Positions 27,698 to 36,103 of a stretch of 64,000 bases of DNA are shown here, one piece after another. The DNA is from Dictyobacter vulcani (GTDB taxonomy: Bacteria > Chloroflexota > Ktedonobacteria > Ktedonobacterales > Ktedonobacteraceae), in the NCBI RefSeq assembly GCF_008974265.1, contig NZ_BKZW01000001.1:496001-560000 (forward strand). The letters run 5' to 3'. The position numbers and the translations under genes were made by a program. The notes beneath the pieces are model-generated. The model was not told the origin of the DNA. It searched no databases and was given only the letters and a program-made list of their open reading frames with translations. The first letter of the stretch is position 1. The number at the start of each line of letters is the position of its first letter.

Positions 27698-29312
27698 GCA
27701 TGGTTCAAGATGAGCGTGAAGCACTGTGACAATTGGCGAGAAAGTTGACATAAAGAATCCCTGAGAGATACGGTGAATATTATCAAAAAAGCACCACTTT
27801 CAGGGAGGATACATGATCCATTGTAGCACGGTTGAGGCACGCGTCAATATGGTGAGTCAGATGATGACTGAGCCTACTCACGGCCTGGTGAGCGAGTTGA
27901 GCCGCACCCATCACGTCTCTCGTCAGACCTTGTATCGGTGGGCGCATATTGGACGGGACGCCTTGGAAGCAGCGTTTGGCAAGATGAGCCAGCCCCAGAA
28001 GCCATCTCAGTCGATTTCCAGCCTGGTGCTAACTCTGTTGCTGGAAACGCACGCGAGCTATCGAGGGATCCAGTCCATGCTCAAAGACGTGCATGGCATC
28101 CAGATCAGTTTGGGAACCATCGCCAGTCTGGTCAAAGAAGCGGGTCAACGCGCTCAGAGGTGGATGAGCCAGCAACGAGCGGACATGCCACGTGCGCTGG
28201 CCTTAGATGAACAGTACAGTAGTCAGCGAGGCAAAGCCTATCTCAATGTGATTGATGTCCACAGTGGTCATGTGTGGGCCAGTATCCCACCCGTCAAAGT
28301 GGATGGAGAAAGCTGGATCTTGCTCTGGTGGCAATTGCAGGAGCAAGGCATCACGCGTCATGTACCGTCAGTGATGGCGGGCATGGCCATCCATGAGGCC
28401 TTGAAGCAGGTCCAAAGCTTGCCGAGCCACCAGCGTGATGTCTGGCATATCTTGCATCTGGCTGCTCAAGTTCAAGGACGACTGGAGCACTGTGTCAAAA
28501 AAGCAGAAGATCGCTTGACGATCATCCAACGCCAAGCGCAGCGTGTGGCGGACGGCAAAAAAGTGATTGGACGCAGACCAAGCGCCGATGTGGATGGACA
28601 CGTGCGCTACATTGCACAGGTCCGCAGCATTGCCGAAGGGGTGAGCTATCTCTCACAAGAACTCAAGCGTCTCCTGGAGATCGTCGTGCTCAGTGCTAAC
28701 GCACACATGGGGATCCTCACCAGCCAGGATCGGATGGCCGAAATAGAAACGATTGTGTGTTTGCTGGAAGAGCTGGCAGTTCAGGCGCCAGAAAAAGATG
28801 CAGACGCACCTGCGTTTGCTCACCAGACATTTGAGCTTGGCCTTGCCATCACTGTTGCTCTTCGCCCGAAGTCTGGATGAGAGACAACATCAAGCATGTG
28901 AGCAACTGGGTCCACACGCGATATCGCTGTTAGCATGGGCATGGCAGCGCCGCAAGATTCTTGGTCCGAGCACACCAGGAATTGCTCCAAAGTATTGAAC
29001 CAGCCTGGCGAGCGGTGGCGGAGCCCTTGTTTCATGCCTGGGAGACCGCAGTACGAGCAAGTAGTGCAGTAGAAAACTGGCACAGCATTGTCCGCCCACA
29101 TCTAGCGGTTCATCGCACGCTTTCAGCAGGATGCTCGCCCTGCTAGCGGTGTGGCAACAACCATCGCATTGCGCCACGAGGATTGCATGAAGGTCTCTCG
29201 CCGATTACAACGAACTGATGCAAGCATACCGCAATGAATTGGTTAACTGTTTTAGGGTATCCCGCCCAGGTTGCGTGAGTGTTCAAAGTGTCACATTGAT
29301 TTGAACCATGCC
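27697..29312 (+). mobile_element. Decayed insertion sequence of unassigned family, about 1616 bp
   Basis: Ends are GGCATGGTTCAA at 27697 and TTGAACCATGCC ending at 29312, flanked by TTA on both sides (27694-27696 and 29313-29315), consistent with a 3-bp target duplication. It contains one badly decayed transposase gene and truncates the acetyltransferase gene that follows. Confidence 0.8.
27813..29233 (+). pseudogene. Transposase with helix-turn-helix, at least four frameshifts
   Basis: The first 355 codons are open: HTH (LVSELSRTHHVSRQTLYRWA), then PRALALDEQYSSQRGKAYLN with a candidate catalytic Asp and VIDVHSGHVWA. After about 28822 the coding sequence hops frames: SLALPSLLLFARSLDERQHQ, then VRAHQELLQSIEPAWRAVAE, SSAVENWHSIVRPHL (the probable Glu), and NNHRIAPRGLHEGLSP. 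The indels include gains and losses at different bases, so it is a real relic rather than a single error. Confidence 0.8.
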
Positions 29313-29704
29313 TTAACAAAAATGGTTTTATAAGTGATACGTATACGCGACTTGCTGTCGTAACACACAGTGAGCAAATAGTAGGAATGGTCGATTATCG
29401 ACCAGTAAGGCATGGTCCAAGTCAAGGGAATATAGCCTACTTTTTTGGCATTGAATTAGCCGAGGAGCATCGTGGTCTGGGATATGGAACTGAGGCCCAT
29501 AAACTCTTAGTGCGCTATCTTTTCGCAACCTACCCGATCGTGCGTATAGAGACACTTACAGATAGTGAGAATAAAGCAGAGCAGAGGACATTAGAAAAGA
29601 GTAACTTCACACGTGAAGGAATGATGCGCCAAGCTCAATGGCGTAAAGGTGCCTGGCATGACATGGTATTATATAGCATTTTACGTCAGGAACAACCAGA
29701 ATAA
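29313..29704 (+). pseudogene. 5'-truncated GNAT acetyltransferase (RimJ/RimL type)
   Basis: From the IS boundary the frame is open: NGFISDTYTRLAVVTHSEQI, VGMVDYRP, then the acetyl-CoA loop ELAEEHRGLGYGTEAHKLLV and the C-terminal RTLEKSNFTREGMMRQAQWR typical of ribosomal-protein-type N-acetyltransferases. About 45 N-terminal codons are missing and are not found on the other side of the IS, so the insertion was accompanied by a deletion. Confidence 0.8.
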
Positions 29705-30069
29705 GGATAAATCTCCTTGCTTCTTTTCTTGACATCAACCAAGCTTCCTGATACATTTCATCATGAGATTACGTTATGTACGCATTGTACAAGCAAATGT
29801 TTCCTGCCTCCTTGCAAGCCTGAGTAGAGCGCTTACAAGGAGGCACGGATCAATATGAAGAGTGTTTCTCTCGTATTCACACTTATGCAATTCTGATTTG
29901 TATAAGTGACAGATTTTTTTTGCCCTTTTCTTTTCCTCTTTTGATGCGCTTGCACCAGGCTTTCCCCTTTTTGCCACCTCGTTCATTGATAGGCATGTCC
30001 CTTTTTTCAGAGGTTGGCTAAGATTTTGATTTCATGGTCCCATTTCATCCTGGAAGGCAGGCGTTTCCT
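29705..30069. other. Gap with an inverted repeat and a small basic ORF
   Basis: No large gene. An inverted repeat TGCCTCCTTG (29805-29814) / CAAGGAGGCA (29836-29845) may act as a terminator after the acetyltransferase remnant. The minus-strand micro-gene at 29883-29996 is listed separately. Confidence 0.4.
29883..29996 (-). CDS. Possible 37-residue highly basic protein
   Basis: Starts MPINERGGKKGKAWCKRIKR at 29996 after AAAAAAGGGAC and ends RIA with TAA at 29883. It has many Lys and Arg residues and could bind nucleic acid. It is too short for a firm call. Confidence 0.25.
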   Translation of the reverse strand: MPINERGGKKGKAWCKRIKRGKEKGKKNLSLIQIRIA

Positions 30070-30931
30070 ATGGAAAAACAGCATCACTCTCAGACAGAAC
30101 GGCACCAGAGCTTTTCTGTCTTTTCCGATACGATCATCACGAACCGAAACAATCCAAAAATCAAGCAAATTCGCGCTCTTCTCAAGCGTTCAGAACGCGA
30201 ACGAACCGGGCTGGCACTGGTTGAGGGGCTCCGCCTTGGTCACGGAGGCGCTACGTTATCCACAACGTGTGCGTCAACTCCTCGTTGCGTCAGAATTGTT
30301 GAGGAGCCAGCATGGACAGCATTATTGCAAGAGCAGAGGAAAAAAGGACTTCCCTGCCTCTATGTGAGCAGCGACGTCTTTCAAAGTTTTTCGCTCAAGG
30401 ACAATCCGCAGGGCATTGCAGCCGTAGTTTCCCAACAATGGAGCTATTAGAGCAGGTAAGACTTTCGCCAGAAGATTTCTGGGTTGCACTGGAAGCTGTG
30501 CAGGATCTGGCAACCTGGGGACGATTCTGCGTACTGTGACGCAACTGGTTGCCGTGGTGTTTTTTCTGCTTGATCATACTACCGATGCGTATGATCCGAC
30601 AGCGCTCCGCGCCAGTATGGGTGCGATTTTCTCGCAGCGCCTGGTCAAAACCTCTTTTCAGGCCTTTGCTGACTGGAAGCGCCTTTACCACTATCCAGTG
30701 ATTGGTGCATCCGATGCCGCGGTTGTGGAATTACCGGCAGGCCGATTATCCATTGCCCATGATCCTCTTGATGGGCAGCGAACGCCAGGGACTTTCACCC
30801 GAGCAACAGACTTTGTGCGACCTCATCGTCGCGTATTCCGATGCGTGGAGCAGCGATTCACTCAACGTTTCTATTGCCCCACCGCCCCGCCGTTGTGCTC
30901 TATGAGATCCTTCATCGTCCGTGGAGGATGA
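30070..30931 (+). pseudogene. TrmH/SpoU family RNA 2'-O-methyltransferase, multiple frameshifts
   Basis: The family can be followed across frames: ITNRNNPKIKQIRALLKRSE, ALVEGLR, LVTEALRYPQRVRQLLVASE, KGLPCLYVSSDVFQSFSLKD, NPQGIAAVVSQQW, LSPEDFWVALEAVQD, then GTILRTV, FLLDHTTDAYDPTALRASMG, MILLMGSERQGLSPEQQTLC (the SAM-binding GSE motif) and the knot end DSLNVSIA and VVLYEI. At least six single-base gains and losses of various bases lie between the pieces. SpoU enzymes methylate rRNA or tRNA ribose; this copy cannot be functional as written. Confidence 0.85.
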
Positions 30932-31094
30932 ATTGTCATCACCACTTGTTGGGGGTTCCAACATTTTTTCGCAGCGTTTTCCCCTCTTTTTTTAGAGGGG
31001 AAGCAATTTTAGAAGAACTAAGGAGAAAATATGATCCCAGAAAGCACAGATGGGTCGCTCTGAATCAGTAAAGAAATGTTTGTTCTGAAAACGC

Positions 31095-31147
31095 GTGTTG
31101 ATTATGGTCAGAAGAGACCAATAAGCTCTTCTGACCATAATCAACAC
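31095..31147. repeat. 22-bp perfect inverted repeat with 9-base loop
   Basis: Left arm 31095-31116 begins GTGTTGATTATGGTCAG, right arm 31126-31147 is its exact complement. The stem is long and mixed in composition with no T-run directly after it. It lies between the methyltransferase relic and an acetyltransferase relic. It may be a strong terminator, a MITE core or a protein-binding site. Confidence 0.7.
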
Positions 31148-31312
31148 TCCCAATATCACATTATTTCTTTCTTAGTGATACAATAAGCATGAGATGCAAA
31201 AGAAAAGATCGCATCCAAACCTCAGGGAGGGTTGAAGATAAAAGCCCATAGTCAAGTCTATCCAGAAGCTTTGGTCGGCAAGCTTCTCTTGAAGGCAGAA
31301 CAGCGCATCGTC

Positions 31313-31825
31313 TCAGGGTGCGGTAGCAAATAATCGAACCTCTGGGCATCGTTGGTCAGAGTTGATCAGACGTTCAAAAATGCAGACCAAGCTTTTTCTA
31401 GCAAGCGGGCTGAACGCTGATTATCTCGTGAGGTGATTAGCCACAATACGTTGTAGGCCCAGAACCTGTCTTCCATGCGCGATTACCGCGGAGGCTGATT
31501 CATAGGCGTAGCCTGGGGACCAGAACTGGGAAAGAAAAGCAAAGCCAATATCCACATCTTCCAGTGACTCTCTTTTGATCAGTCCGCAGATGCCAATTGG
31601 AGTATGATCTTCTTTCAGAGCGGTTAAGTACAGACCAAAGCCCACGCGGGCGTACATAGCCACTGGTCCAGATACAATATAGGTACAAGCATCTTCAAGG
31701 GTTCGTACCCCATTATCACCAATAAATTGCAACCATGAGGGATCATTCATCAGCGCAAGAAGAAATGCACCATCTTCAGTGGTGAGATGACGGAGGATCA
31801 GCCGATCTGTTTCAATCACGTTCAA
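31313..31825 (-). pseudogene. GNAT acetyltransferase, two frameshifts
   Basis: The first 131 codons are a normal GNAT N-terminal part (ETDRLILRHLTTEDGAFLLA, GLYLTALKEDHTPIGICGLI, FWSPGYAYESASAVIAHGRQ, GLQRIVA). After IVA the expected ITSRDNQRSARLLEK continues in a second frame and the tail (IFERLI, PEVRLFATA) in a third, ending at TGA 31315-31313. Start is TTG 31825 or GTG 31819. One extra A near 31440 explains the first shift. Confidence 0.75.
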
Positions 31826-31911
31826 TGGAGAGGGACCTCTTTCTGATAAAAAGAACCGGGCAGGGTCGCCTGCTCCAGTTCCACCAGGGTATATTGTATT
31901 ATATAGCCGCG

Positions 31912-32100
31912 TTATTTCGCTGGTGCTTTCTGTTCTGATGATTCTTTCGGCGTTTCTAGCCGCATCCAGATATCATCTGTGCGACATACCAGAAATTGTC
32001 GATGGTAATATTTCGTCTTTCCACTCGTATAACTCGTGTCTTGTTTACGAAGTTCCATCACGCCTTTACAGTGGGGGCACACAATATTCTCAATGGTCAT
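31912..32100 (-). CDS. Small zinc-ribbon protein, 62 residues
   Basis: Starts MTIENIVCPHCKGVMELRKQ at 32100 after an AAGGAG site. CPHC and a later Cys (FLVCRTDDIWMRLETP) could bind one zinc ion with a partner. The Tyr/Gly-rich middle (TSYTSGKTKYYHRQ) resembles small zinc-finger proteins common in Ktedonobacteria. Function unknown. Confidence 0.6.
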   Translation of the reverse strand: MTIENIVCPHCKGVMELRKQDTSYTSGKTKYYHRQFLVCRTDDIWMRLETPKESSEQKAPAK

Positions 32101-32418
32101 AATCGTCTTTTCTCCTTACATCCTCATCCAATTGAGATGCAGACCCAGGTTGGTCTATAGACAATATATGAATACTTCCAAATATTGAAGAGACCACCGA
32201 CTATCAAATATGACCCCGTTCCCACATTGGGGGAAGTTCATAACTTGGCTGTGGAAAAGGAGGTCAATTATGCTGCGAGGTGGTCGGGGCAATTACAACC
32301 TGAGTAAGCAAACAGTACGAAGATACAAGTGATTGCGAATATGGCTCAAATAACCATGGCTATATCAATAGCATTGCCAGTCATTGAATTTTTTACAGGA
32401 GGATTTACATGTCAAGAT
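32101..32418. other. Gap with one micro-ORF
   Basis: No larger gene. It contains the 20-codon frame at 32270-32332 listed separately, and otherwise low-complexity AT-rich sequence. Confidence 0.4.
32270..32332 (+). CDS. Possible 20-residue micropeptide with a perfect Shine-Dalgarno
   Basis: AAAAGGAGGTCAATT immediately precedes ATG at 32270; the frame reads MLRGGRGNYNLSKQTVRRYK and stops at TGA 32330-32332. The ribosome-binding site is the strongest match to the anti-SD seen in the window, yet the peptide is tiny and basic. It could be a leader peptide or the stub of a lost gene. Confidence 0.3.
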   Translation: MLRGGRGNYNLSKQTVRRYK

Positions 32419-32673
32419 TTAACGACTTTGAAATTCTTTTTCTAGAGCTTCCTTCTCCTTTTGAGCAAAATCCTCTGAGACATCTTCAATAAGCTCAGTA
32501 ACAGGAACTTCCAAAGCCCTTGATAGCTTATTAATAGTCGTCGTAGCAACTTCCCTGTACGGATCTCTATAAATAGCTCGTAGCGTATTTGTCGCCATAT
32601 CGGCAGCCCTTGCCAATTTCCCCTGGCTAAAACCTTTTTCCTTCGCTACTTCTTTTACTCTTAATCTCAACAT
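32419..32673 (-). CDS. XRE-family transcriptional regulator
   Basis: 84 residues from ATG 32673 (MLRLRVKEVAKEKGFSQGKL). A Cro/CI helix-turn-helix (FSQGKLARAADMATNTLRAI, then INKLSRALEVPVTELI) covers residues 1-60, followed by a charged tail (EKEALEKEF). No Shine-Dalgarno precedes the ATG. Instead a TACAAT ends seven bases before it, so the mRNA may be leaderless. A similar regulator lies at 33051-33290 on the same strand. Confidence 0.8.
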   Translation of the reverse strand: MLRLRVKEVAKEKGFSQGKLARAADMATNTLRAIYRDPYREVATTTINKLSRALEVPVTELIEDVSEDFAQKEKEALEKEFQSR

Positions 32674-32679
32674 AGTGGG

Positions 32680-32706
32680 ATTGTAACAAGTAATGGGAGT
32701 TGACAA
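32680..32706 (-). promoter_or_regulatory. Promoter giving a possibly leaderless XRE transcript
   Basis: On the minus strand TTGTCA (32706-32701), 15-base spacer, TACAAT (32685-32680), then six bases to the ATG at 32673. The spacer is two bases short of optimal. Confidence 0.4.
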
Positions 32707-33050
32707 AAGATCATTTGTAATGATATCTTTCTAAGGGGTTCATTCAAAGTATATACCTTAAAATACATCGGCAATACGTAGATTTGCTTGAAGGGATCCC
32801 TGTAGCTACGACATCAAACAGACCAATGATCAAGTTATAAAGACACAAGCAATTGCGGAGAGAGCACCAATGGTCTTCAGTATCCGTACTGGTAACAAGA
32901 TCCCAGCGATGGTGTTGGGATATTACAATCGCTCAGGGTCTCGCCGCTCTATTCATGAAGTCGTGCTGCACGGCAAATTTGGGAAGATACCAGATACTTC
33001 CGCTGGCGGGAACAATAAAGGTTGCGGTAGAAAGGAGCAGGTCGCTCTTC
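32707..33050. other. Gap; possible short plus-strand ORF
   Basis: A plus-strand frame from ATG 32870 (MVFSIRTGNKIPAMVLGYYN, after GGAGAGAG) runs on antisense into the second XRE gene to 33163. The first about 55 codons look moderately protein-like (SRRSIHEVVLHGKFGKI), but no family is recognised and the antisense part argues against it. Confidence 0.25.
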
Positions 33051-33290
33051 TTACTCTTCCCTTCCTGATTCCTTTTCGTGATAATCATCGGGCACCATTT
33101 CTATCAGGTCTCCAATTTCAACGTCTAAGGCTTGAGCGACTCGACCCAACGTATCAGTTGTAGCAGGATCAAATGGATTTCGAAAATATCTCTTAATAGT
33201 TCTAAAGCTCACATCAGCTTTCCTTGAAAGGCTCGACATATTATATCCTTTTGCCTGAGCGATTTCCTTCACCTTCAATCGCGGTTTCAT
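33051..33290 (-). CDS. XRE-family transcriptional regulator
   Basis: 79 residues. Helix-turn-helix: KVKEIAQAKGYNMSSLSRKA, VSFRTIKRYF, DTLGRVAQALDVEIGDLIEM. Start ATG at 33290 after GAGGAG with five bases spacing. It is a paralogue of the regulator at 32419-32673 in length and layout. No target operator was identified. Confidence 0.85.
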   Translation of the reverse strand: MKPRLKVKEIAQAKGYNMSSLSRKADVSFRTIKRYFRNPFDPATTDTLGRVAQALDVEIGDLIEMVPDDYHEKESGREE

Positions 33291-33962
33291 AGTTGCTCCT
33301 CATACTTTTTGCTCATTGTATTCTGGAGACTAGGTTGACGAAATTACGCGTGTAATGTTAGTATCTTAGTATTGAACATCGGATACTGAACACATATGTA
33401 CAGTCAGAAAGAGATGAAAGGGAAATGACACAGCTAAGAGCAAACAGGAACGCAGGATAAAAGGACAAAACATGTGTGTTACATCCAATATGCTGCTCAC
33501 CACAGTAGATTTTTATGTATCGAGCACAAGCCAGAAACAAAAAGATCGCCTTATGATTTTCTAGGATAAAATCCTTTATACAGTTACAGAGAAACCATTC
33601 CAACATGCTTACCTTCTACCTACGCATAAAGGCAGATCGTTTGTTTTCAAGACAATGTCAGGATGATACACCGATTACACATTTGAAGAAAATTGAACAA
33701 TCATAGTTCTCACGTGGATCTGATTAGAAAGAAGTACGTCATACACACGGTTTCACAGAAAGCATAGAAGAAGAGGACCATCATGCAAACATAGACAACT
33801 GCAAGCCATGCATCCCATAACAGAGCTTCTCTGATAGAGGAAGTTATTACCATCTCGATCAAACATACCTACGCATCTCATACGGATGACCTGTAGATAG
33901 GACGTCATTGTGTTTTTTGAAAACGTATAGGAATAAACCATGCCACATTAGGAGGGAACATT
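33291..33962. other. Long AT-rich gap, nothing recognised
   Basis: About 670 bases. Open frames of 60-80 codons on the minus strand have atypical composition (many Cys and Phe) and no ribosome-binding sites. No hairpin with a T-run stands out. Confidence 0.4.
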
Positions 33963-34238
33963 ATGCAGCAGCATTCTAGCGACGTTGTTCGCTTACTTGA
34001 ACTTATTGATGCGGAATACACTGCCGCCAGGCTTGGACTGTCGGGGACGGCAGCAGGCGTCTCGCAGCATCAGTTTATTACGAGCAAAATGGAGCGTATG
34101 GAACTGCTTCATCAGGAATTGCGCACCCATGTCGGCGAGCAGGCCATGGTGCTTATTACGCAAACCATTGATGCTTCCCACAGTGATACCTCACATAGCT
34201 CTGACAACCATGGAGAGGAACCGCCAAAGCAATTGTGA
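33963..34238 (+). CDS. Hypothetical protein, 91 residues
   Basis: Starts ATG at 33963 after TTAGGAGGG. Helical protein (VVRLLELIDAEYTAARLGLS, KMERMELLHQELRTHVGEQA, MVLITQTID) with a polar, disordered tail. No family recognised, but the strong ribosome-binding site and composition support a real gene. It lies 107 bases before the methyltransferase gene on the same strand. Confidence 0.65.
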   Translation: MQQHSSDVVRLLELIDAEYTAARLGLSGTAAGVSQHQFITSKMERMELLHQELRTHVGEQAMVLITQTIDASHSDTSHSSDNHGEEPPKQL

Positions 34239-34344
34239 TTCATGCCATCGGATAGCAGGGGTCACGCACACCATCACACAACGATAAACCTTGTTCACAC
34301 TATTTTCGGGAGCCTGATTAGTTCACACGTCAAGGAGCAACAAA

Positions 34345-35238
34345 ATGGGTCTCTTTTCGTTCTTGCGCAGAAAAAAATCGACATGGAATACCTGTAATGA
34401 TCATCTGTTCACATGTCCGGTCGCCTTTATCCGAGGGCGCAGGCATCGCGTGGATGTTCCCTATGCGTTACCGAAGGATGAGCGTGAGGAGGAACGCATT
34501 AATTTTCAGCACTATACCCTCCACAAGTTATTGGGAGGGCACTATCACGCGCCCATTGATCCTACGGTGCAGAGGATCCTGGATGTCGGAACCGGAACGG
34601 GCAAATGGGCCCATGATATCGCACGCCACTTTCCTCAGGCGCAGGTGTATGGCCTGGACCTTGAACAGCCGCAAGCAATGGGCTTGCAGCCTCCTGAGAA
34701 CTATCAATTCGTGCAGGGCAATGTCATGGACCCCCTCCCTTTTCCAGACAACCATTTTGATTTTGTCCACCAACGCCTCCTCGTCAGTGCGATCCCATCG
34801 AGCCTGTGGCCTGCCGTGCTACAAGAAATTGTTCGTGTTACCAAACCAGGCGGCTACATTGAGCTGGCCGAAGCGGGAAACGGCTATCAGCATGTCGGTG
34901 CCTGTACACAGACTTTCCTGCAATGGGGACAAACTGCCAGTGCCAGGAAAGGCATCGACCTGACGCTGATGAAATACCTGGGAGACCTGCTGGCCAGCGT
35001 TGGCTTAGGACATATCCAGACCAAAACCTTTCAGCTCCCCGTCGGGGCCTGGGGTGGAAAGGAAGGGAACTTATACGCGAAAGATATGTATGCCGCGTTC
35101 CAGGGACTCAAAAACTTTTATTGCCTGGTCGGTGGCGTTGGTCCTGCCAGCTTTGACGCCACCCTTGAGGCACTCCCACAGGAATGGGAAGCCTGCCATA
35201 CCACCCATGAGTTCTATATTGCCTATGGGCAAAAATAA
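34345..35238 (+). CDS. Class I SAM-dependent methyltransferase
   Basis: 297 residues. Motif I ILDVGTGTGKWAHDIA, motif II region VYGLDLE, NYQFVQGNVMDPLPFPDNHF, and VRVTKPGGYIELAEAG form a Methyltransf_11/25 fold at residues about 75-190. The C-terminal third probably selects the substrate, which is unknown. Start ATG at 34345 after AAGGAG. Confidence 0.9.
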   Translation: MGLFSFLRRKKSTWNTCNDHLFTCPVAFIRGRRHRVDVPYALPKDEREEERINFQHYTLHKLLGGHYHAPIDPTVQRILDVGTGTGKWAHDIARHFPQAQVYGLDLEQPQAMGLQPPENYQFVQGNVMDPLPFPDNHFDFVHQRLLVSAIPSSLWPAVLQEIVRVTKPGGYIELAEAGNGYQHVGACTQTFLQWGQTASARKGIDLTLMKYLGDLLASVGLGHIQTKTFQLPVGAWGGKEGNLYAKDMYAAFQGLKNFYCLVGGVGPASFDATLEALPQEWEACHTTHEFYIAYGQK

Positions 35239-35325
35239 CCCCTGCTGGCTGGGAACATGTTTCTGCAGTGAACAGGAAGCAGACGTCATGGCAGAAGAAT
35301 GTATCGATCACTACGAGGAGAGGCA

Positions 35326-35793
35326 ATGGAAGAGAGAAAGAAAAAATCAACCCTGGAACACCTGAGAATGCGCTATCCCATTGATATCCCAACGCTGGCA
35401 CGGCAAGCCGGGGTTGGGACTATCACGGTCTATCATGCGCTCCTACACAAGCCGATTTATCGCGAGAGTGCGGAAAAGATTCTCGCCGCGCTCTCGCAGC
35501 ATACGGGCCTGGCTCTCTCCTTTGATCAGGTGGATATCGTCACGTGGGATGACTACCTGTTTCTCTGGATTGTGAGGGCAAGCCGCGAAACAAGCCATAA
35601 CGATACAGAGGCGCATCTGGTCGATGAATATCAGTTTGTCTATGCACGCGACCGGCACCATGCAGCCCTTCTCGCTGGATCATGGTTATCCCAGAAATCA
35701 CACCTCACCCATCATTCCTTCACACCGTGTCCAGAGGGATTCCTGATTGGCGATATCGCTATTCCTGGACATCTCACCAAAGGGACGCATTGA
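35326..35793 (+). CDS. HTH domain protein (LacI/Cro-like DNA-binding region)
   Basis: 155 residues from ATG 35326 after GAGGAG. Residues 18-50 form a helix-turn-helix (IDIPTLARQAGVGTITVYHA, LLHKPIYRESAEKILAAL) like the N-terminus of LacI-type regulators. The C-terminal part (EDYLFLWIV-like segment, VDEYQFVYARDRHHAALLAG) has no sugar-binding domain. It is too short for a classical LacI protein. Confidence 0.6.
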   Translation: MEERKKKSTLEHLRMRYPIDIPTLARQAGVGTITVYHALLHKPIYRESAEKILAALSQHTGLALSFDQVDIVTWDDYLFLWIVRASRETSHNDTEAHLVDEYQFVYARDRHHAALLAGSWLSQKSHLTHHSFTPCPEGFLIGDIAIPGHLTKGTH

Positions 35794-36103
35794 GGAAAAA
35801 CAGTTCCTGGATTTTTTTGATGCACATCCATTCCAGCCACTATATCCTGGAAGATCCTCTCTGGCGTTGCATTCCCACGGATTGCCCCACACACCGGCGC
35901 CAGAGTGATGCTGCCTCACAAAAGAGCAATCTCATGACGTAAACGTCTAGTGGGCGACTGTTGATCGAACGCATTTAGGTGATACAATGAGCATAAGGCG
36001 CGAAAGGAATGGGAGAGCAGAAACGCCAGAGGATTATTGAGGCAGCAACAGAGCATCGTGTTGCTTCCATGAAGAACGTTACCAGATAAGGAGAGAAGAG
36101 CCG
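35794..36103 (+). other. Intergenic region with a promoter
   Basis: No gene. It contains TTGATC (35961-35966) and TACAAT (35983-35988) with a 16-base spacer and ends with AAGGAGAGAAG before the GTG start at 36104. Confidence 0.5.
35961..35988 (+). promoter_or_regulatory. Sigma-70-type promoter upstream of the SWIM-associated protein
   Basis: TTGATC, 16-base spacer, TACAAT. Transcription would begin near 35995, leaving a leader of about 110 bases before the GTG at 36104. Confidence 0.5.

Noticed and set aside
31170-36000. Shared word GTGATACAAT-AGCAT at 31.18 kb and 35.98 kb as a repeated regulatory site
   Set aside because: Only about a dozen bases agree around a normal -10 box; flanks differ, so chance is enough to explain it.
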